Of a stretch of DNA of 15,234 nt, positions 12,651-15,234 are shown in pieces. How positions within the stretch are numbered: the stretch's first letter is position 1; the number at the start of each line of letters is the position of its first letter. The DNA is from UBA4717 sp045577925 (GTDB lineage Bacteria; Bacillota; Clostridia; Oscillospirales; CAG-272). The position numbers were made by a program, and so were the translations under genes. The stretch spans positions 1 to 15,234 of the forward strand of contig JAZNJH010000042.1 in assembly GCA_045577925.1 (NCBI GenBank), read 5' to 3'. The notes below the pieces were generated by a model. The model had not been told where the DNA came from. It saw nothing but the letters and a program-made list of their open reading frames with translations, and made no database searches.

Positions 12651-12680
12651 AAAAAGCACTTGCGAAAGCAAGTGCTTTTT
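12651..12680. terminator. Bidirectional terminator between araC-like gene and tRNA-Thr
   Basis: A perfect 13-bp stem AAAAAGCACTTGC (12651-12663) with 12668-12680 and a GAAA tetraloop. It serves the regulator on the plus strand and the tRNA pair on the minus strand. Its last base is also the A of the tRNA-Thr CCA end. Confidence 0.92.
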
Positions 12681-12755
12681 GGAGCTGATACCCGGATTCG
12701 AACCGGGGACCTCATCCTTACCAAGGATGTGCTCTACCAACTGAGCCATATCAGC
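12680..12755 (-). tRNA. tRNA-Thr (GGT anticodon)
   Basis: A full cloverleaf reads on the minus strand: acceptor GCTGATA/TATCAGC, the D loop with CAGTTGGTAGAGC, anticodon loop TTGGTAA with anticodon GGT (Thr, ACC/ACT codons), and T arm with GGTTCGAATCC. The CCA end is encoded (12682-12680). It lies 4 nt after tRNA-Asp and shares its promoter. Confidence 0.96.
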
Positions 12756-12759
12756 AAAA

Positions 12760-12836
12760 TGGCGACCTGAAGGGGACTCGAACCCCTGACCTCTAGCGTG
12801 ACAGGCTAGCGTTCTAACCAACTGAACTACCAGGCC
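12760..12836 (-). tRNA. tRNA-Asp (GTC anticodon)
   Basis: Reads on the minus strand as a full cloverleaf: acceptor GGCCTGG/TCAGGTC with two G-T wobbles, discriminator G, anticodon arm CTAGC-CTGTCAC-GCTAG with anticodon GTC (Asp), and T arm GGGGTTCGAGTCCCC. CCA is encoded (12762-12760). It is the first gene of the two-tRNA unit. Confidence 0.96.
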
Positions 12837-12857
12837 GGATTTTTGACTGCGTGATAT

Positions 12858-12886
12858 ATTATATCAAATATACTCTTGTTTGTCAA
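12858..12886 (-). promoter_or_regulatory. Promoter of the tRNA-Asp/tRNA-Thr unit
   Basis: On the minus strand a perfect TTGACA (12886-12881), a 17-nt spacer and a perfect TATAAT (12863-12858), 21 nt before tRNA-Asp. Confidence 0.9.
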
Positions 12887-12911
12887 TAGATTTTTAAGAA
12901 GAAATTTTTGC

Positions 12912-12946
12912 ACAAAAAAACCTCCTTAAGAAAGGAGGCTTTTTTG
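12912..12946 (-). terminator. Terminator of the isocitrate dehydrogenase gene
   Basis: Stem CCTCCTT (12921-12927) with AAGGAGG (12932-12938), extended across one mismatch by A/T pairs. On the minus strand it ends in TTTTTTTG. Confidence 0.88.
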
Positions 12947-12948
12947 TA

Positions 12949-14166
12949 CTATGCTAAATATTCATCAAGCTTTTTACCAATTTCAATAAGGAACTGTTCC
13001 GTGTTAACCTTCTTCTTGTTTTCAAGCGTTGACATTGATGCGAGGTCTCCCGTCATGATGCCTGATTCGATTGTGTCGATCGTTGCTTTTTCAAGCATGT
13101 CTGCATAGTTTACAAGCTCGGGAAGACTGTCAAGCTCACCGCGCTTTCTGAGTGCGCCCGACCATGCAAATATCGTAGCTACGCTGTTCGTTGACGTTTC
13201 TTCACCCTTTAAATGCTTGTAGTAGTGGCGCTGTACCGTACCGTGTGCTGCTTCGTATTCATACACGCCGTCGGGAGAAACAAGAACCGACGTCATCATA
13301 GCAAGGCTTCCGTAAGCAGTTGCAACCATGTCGCTCATAACGTCGCCATCGTAGTTTTTGCATGCCCAGATGTAGCCGCCTTCGCTTCTTATTACTCTTG
13401 CAACGGCGTCGTCGATGAGAGTGTAGAAGTATTCAATACCTGCCGCATCAAATTTTTCCTTATATTCATTTTCAAATATCTCAGCAAAAATATCCTTGAA
13501 GCGATGATCGTACTTCTTGGAAATAGTGTCTTTAGTTGCAAACCATACGTCCTGCTTTGTGTCAAGTGCAAAATTGAAGCAGCTGCGCGCAAAGCTTTCA
13601 ATAGACTTATCTATATTGTGAAGCCCCTGGATAATACCCGAAGAATCCTTGAAGGTATGGATAAGCTCGCGTGTTTCATTTCCGTCTTTATCTGTGCATA
13701 CAAGCTCGCATTTTGCTCCTGCGGGAACCTGCATTTCAACGTTCTTGTATACGTCGCCGTAAGCATGACGTGCGATCGTTATAGGCTTGGTCCATGACGG
13801 TATGTAAGGGGTTATACCTTTAACGAGTATGGGTGTTCTGAATACCGTACCGTCGAGAATAGCTCTTATAGTGCCGTTAGGACTTTTCCACATTTCTTTA
13901 AGATTATATTCGCTCATTCTTGCTGCATTCGGTGTGATAGTTGCGCACTTTACCGCAACGCCGTATTTCTTTGTTGCTTCTGCCGATTCAACGGTAACCT
14001 TATCGTCGGTTTCATTTCTGTATTCAAGACCGAGGTCATAGTATTCGCTTTTAAGATCTATATGGGGAAGGATAAGGATGTCCTTGATCATTTTCCATAT
14101 AATGCGTGTCATTTCATCGCCGTCCATTTCGACAAGCGGAGTTTTCATTAAAATCTTATCTGCCAT
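12949..14166 (-). CDS. icd: NADP-dependent isocitrate dehydrogenase (eukaryotic-type homodimer)
   Basis: A 405-residue enzyme that converts isocitrate to 2-oxoglutarate and CO2 with NADP+. Substrate-site residues are clear: KSPNGTIR (94-101, with Ser95 and Asn97), Arg110 in GTVFR, Arg133 in IARHAYGD and Tyr140. The metal-site and cofactor parts follow, with DDAVARVIRSEGGYIW, KNYDGDVMSD and AAHGTVQRHY. The whole sequence resembles mitochondrial and cytosolic IDH2/IDH1 rather than E. coli Icd, a version found in many bacteria. AAAGGAAA lies upstream of the ATG. No citrate synthase or aconitase gene is adjacent, so the gene stands alone; the likely role is supply of 2-oxoglutarate and NADPH for glutamate synthesis. 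Confidence 0.95.
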   Translation of the reverse strand: MADKILMKTPLVEMDGDEMTRIIWKMIKDILILPHIDLKSEYYDLGLEYRNETDDKVTVESAEATKKYGVAVKCATITPNAARMSEYNLKEMWKSPNGTIRAILDGTVFRTPILVKGITPYIPSWTKPITIARHAYGDVYKNVEMQVPAGAKCELVCTDKDGNETRELIHTFKDSSGIIQGLHNIDKSIESFARSCFNFALDTKQDVWFATKDTISKKYDHRFKDIFAEIFENEYKEKFDAAGIEYFYTLIDDAVARVIRSEGGYIWACKNYDGDVMSDMVATAYGSLAMMTSVLVSPDGVYEYEAAHGTVQRHYYKHLKGEETSTNSVATIFAWSGALRKRGELDSLPELVNYADMLEKATIDTIESGIMTGDLASMSTLENKKKVNTEQFLIEIGKKLDEYLA

Positions 14167-14216
14167 TTTTGCCGTTTCCTTTCAACAAAATCGCTGAATT
14201 TTTTCTTACATGAACA

Positions 14217-14225
14217 AGTATAGCA
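14217..14225 (-). promoter_or_regulatory. Extended -10 promoter of icd
   Basis: On the minus strand TGCTATACT (14225-14217) is an extended -10 box. No good -35 box is found 17-18 nt upstream. The leader would be about 44 nt. Confidence 0.5.
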
Positions 14226-14619
14226 TATATTTTTTGAAAATGGAAGAGGAAATTGCAAGTTTTATAAAAAAGCTGCAGAAAAAGAGTGCACGGAGCGCAG
14301 ATGAGATAAAAATAAAACAATAATTGCAAATTGCAAATAAAAACTGTTATTTTTTACCGTCGTTTCTTAAATAGCGGTAAAAGAGGTTGGATTCGCCTGA
14401 AAACTGACAGGGTATTAAGCCGCTGTATTCATCACCCAAAGAGGTTATCCTGAGTAAAATATTAGAGAAGCATCGGCATTTAATGGCTGTATCATGCTTC
14501 GGATCATACCTGTAAAAATAAATTTTAAAAACGATGTTTAAAATGGTGGCAAACGTGCAAAAAATAATAGTGCCAGCAGGTATTTTCATAAAGTTTAAAA
14601 TAATGGAGAGTGAATCAAA
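14226..14619. other. Stretch without a convincing gene between icd and mazF
   Basis: AT-rich DNA with a tandem AATTGCAA-ATTGCAAAT motif near 14324-14340. The only open frame of note is the weak 80-codon one on the minus strand listed separately. I find no clear promoter for mazF and no antitoxin-like frame on the plus strand. Confidence 0.5.
14347..14589 (-). CDS. Doubtful small ORF with hydrophobic N-terminus
   Basis: An 80-codon frame starting MKIPAGTIIFCTFATILNIVF, which could be a membrane segment or signal, followed by a Cys-containing polar tail (KCRCFSN, LIPCQF). No ribosome site precedes the ATG (AAACTTT), no promoter is seen, and I recognise no family. It diverges from mazF. It may be a real small membrane protein, a decayed gene or a chance frame; chance is more likely. 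Confidence 0.2.
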   Translation of the reverse strand: MKIPAGTIIFCTFATILNIVFKIYFYRYDPKHDTAIKCRCFSNILLRITSLGDEYSGLIPCQFSGESNLFYRYLRNDGKK

Positions 14620-15024
14620 TTGAGCGTAAAACGCGGAGATATTTTCTATGCCGATCTTAGTCCTGTGATAGGGAGCGAGCAGGGTGGGCTTCGACCTGTA
14701 CTTATAGTCCAGAACGACATAGGTAACAAGTACAGTCCCACAGTAATTGCTGCCGCTATCACGAGCCAGATCTCAAAGACTAAGCTTCCGACTCACATAG
14801 ATGTATTTGCCGACAGCTACGGACTTGCAAAAGACTCGGTCATATTGCTTGAACAGATAAGAACTCTTGATAAAAGACGTCTTAAAGAAAAAATGGGACA
14901 TCTTGACGATGCGCTGATGAGTCGTGTGGACGACGCTATTTCGGTAAGCTTCGGCTTGCAGCTTGCAGGCGATAGCGTTCACGGGCAGACAGAGGCGACT
15001 GTCCAAAGCGGCGTTACGGCGTGA
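14620..15024 (+). CDS. mazF: MazF/NdoA-type endoribonuclease toxin
   Basis: A 134-residue toxin of the MazF/PemK family, very close to B. subtilis MazF (NdoA/EndoA): VKRGDIFYADLSPVIGSEQG at the start, RPVLIVQNDIGNKYSP, and SVILLEQIRTLDKRRL. The residues used for RNA cleavage in the B. subtilis enzyme, Arg25 and Thr48, are both present at the same positions. It cuts mRNA at short sequence motifs. An extra tail of about 18 residues (AGDSVHGQTEATVQ and so on) exceeds the usual ~116. The start is TTG with GGAGAG 9-10 nt upstream, which suggests low translation. No MazE-like antitoxin gene lies in the 450 nt before it, so the antitoxin must be elsewhere or missing. Confidence 0.92.
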   Translation: MSVKRGDIFYADLSPVIGSEQGGLRPVLIVQNDIGNKYSPTVIAAAITSQISKTKLPTHIDVFADSYGLAKDSVILLEQIRTLDKRRLKEKMGHLDDALMSRVDDAISVSFGLQLAGDSVHGQTEATVQSGVTA

Positions 15025-15053
15025 TAAGACCTTAAATACGGGACAATAAATAC

Positions 15054-15088
15054 ATACGGGAGTGCCAATAGCACTCCCGTATTTTCTT
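15054..15088 (+). terminator. Terminator of mazF next to the right IS
   Basis: A perfect 12-bp stem ATACGGGAGTGC (15054-15065) with 15071-15082, loop CAATA, then TTTCTT. ATACGGGA also occurs at 15037-15044, so an alternative pairing with the 3' arm is possible. The IS begins 11 nt beyond the stem. Confidence 0.88.
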
Positions 15089-15093
15089 AAAAG

Positions 15094-15234
15094 GGTGAGT
15101 TATACTATCAAGTGCAACAGTAAATAAAAAAGAGAAGCCCATATAAATCCATGGTATAATGTAATTACCACAAAACAAAAAACCAAGGAGGATTTATATG
15201 AGCTATAAACATCTTACCATAGAAGAGCGTTGTT
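15094..15234 (+). mobile_element. IS30-like insertion sequence, 5' end (right copy, partial)
   Basis: An inverted copy of 1-141 that begins with the same GGTGAGTTATAC end and carries the extended -10 box TGGTATAAT and an AAGGAGG site. Small differences from the left copy (TGGAAAG against GAGAAG, TTGTAATAACC against TGTAATTACC, CCAGG against CCAAGG) show two separate, diverged copies and not one mis-assembled repeat. Confidence 0.8.
15198..15234 (+). CDS. IS30-like transposase, N-terminal 12 codons (partial)
   Basis: An ATG after AAGGAGGATTTAT reads MSYKHLTIEERC and then leaves the window. It is the same start as in the left copy, on the opposite strand, so both transposase genes are read outward from the window. 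The family call rests on this short N-terminus only. Confidence 0.7.
   Translation, partial: MSYKHLTIEERC

Noticed and set aside
12585..12821. Minus-strand 78-codon open frame
   Set aside because: It is a translation of the tRNA-Asp and tRNA-Thr genes and the terminator, a well-known type of false ORF.
14347..14589. The small minus-strand ORF as antitoxin of mazF
   Set aside because: It is on the opposite strand, hydrophobic at the start and unlike MazE, with no ribosome site.
1..15234. The two flanking IS copies as a composite transposon carrying the whole window
   Set aside because: The cargo is housekeeping genes, the copies are diverged, and a contig break at repeats explains the ends more simply.

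Overview
The window looks like the chromosome of a low-to-moderate GC, spore-forming Clostridia member, plausibly of the Oscillospiraceae/Ruminococcaceae type (inference). Strong AGGAGG-type ribosome sites, textbook sigma-A promoters with 17-nt spacers, a SpoIVFB-like protease, the rpsF-ssb-rpsR operon, a B. subtilis-like MazF and a eukaryotic-type isocitrate dehydrogenase all fit this. Most genes are housekeeping. The accessory material lies at the two edges and downstream of gap.

Edges: positions 1-141 and 15094-15234 are inverted, slightly diverged copies of the same IS end, each with the first 12 codons of an IS30-like transposase pointing out of the window. The window is therefore probably a contig that broke at two IS copies. 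Both copies lie about 10 nt beyond an intrinsic terminator stem.

Left part: a ~550-bp element (about 196-746) carries a DUF559 PD-(D/E)XK nuclease gene between 49/50-nt inverted arms. The arms contain two hairpins each and act as outward-facing terminators. It sits between the stop codon of a flavin-reductase-like gene and what looks like that gene's original terminator. Upstream on the same strand is a pyridoxamine kinase gene with a good promoter. Divergent from it is a small exported protein overlapping a SpoIVFB-like site-2 protease, behind a sigma-E-like promoter. Next comes a protein resembling a degenerate sensor kinase, which ends tail to tail with a METTL25/GSTCD-like methyltransferase.

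Centre: a PHP-domain phosphoesterase gene diverges from the methyltransferase. It is followed by rpsF-ssb-rpsR with a structured leader, a membrane protein with a TTG start, and gap (glycolysis). Directly after the gap stop codon is a very GC-rich, hairpin-dense stretch of about 85 nt that may be a structured RNA or an inserted palindromic repeat.

Right part: a secreted protein (copper-amine-oxidase-N-like domain, papain-like cysteine peptidase domain, Ig-like tail) and an AraC-type regulator diverge from promoters whose -35 boxes touch, which suggests control of one by the other. Next are tRNA-Asp and tRNA-Thr from one promoter, NADP-isocitrate dehydrogenase, a ~450-nt stretch without a convincing gene, and a MazF endoribonuclease with no visible antitoxin.
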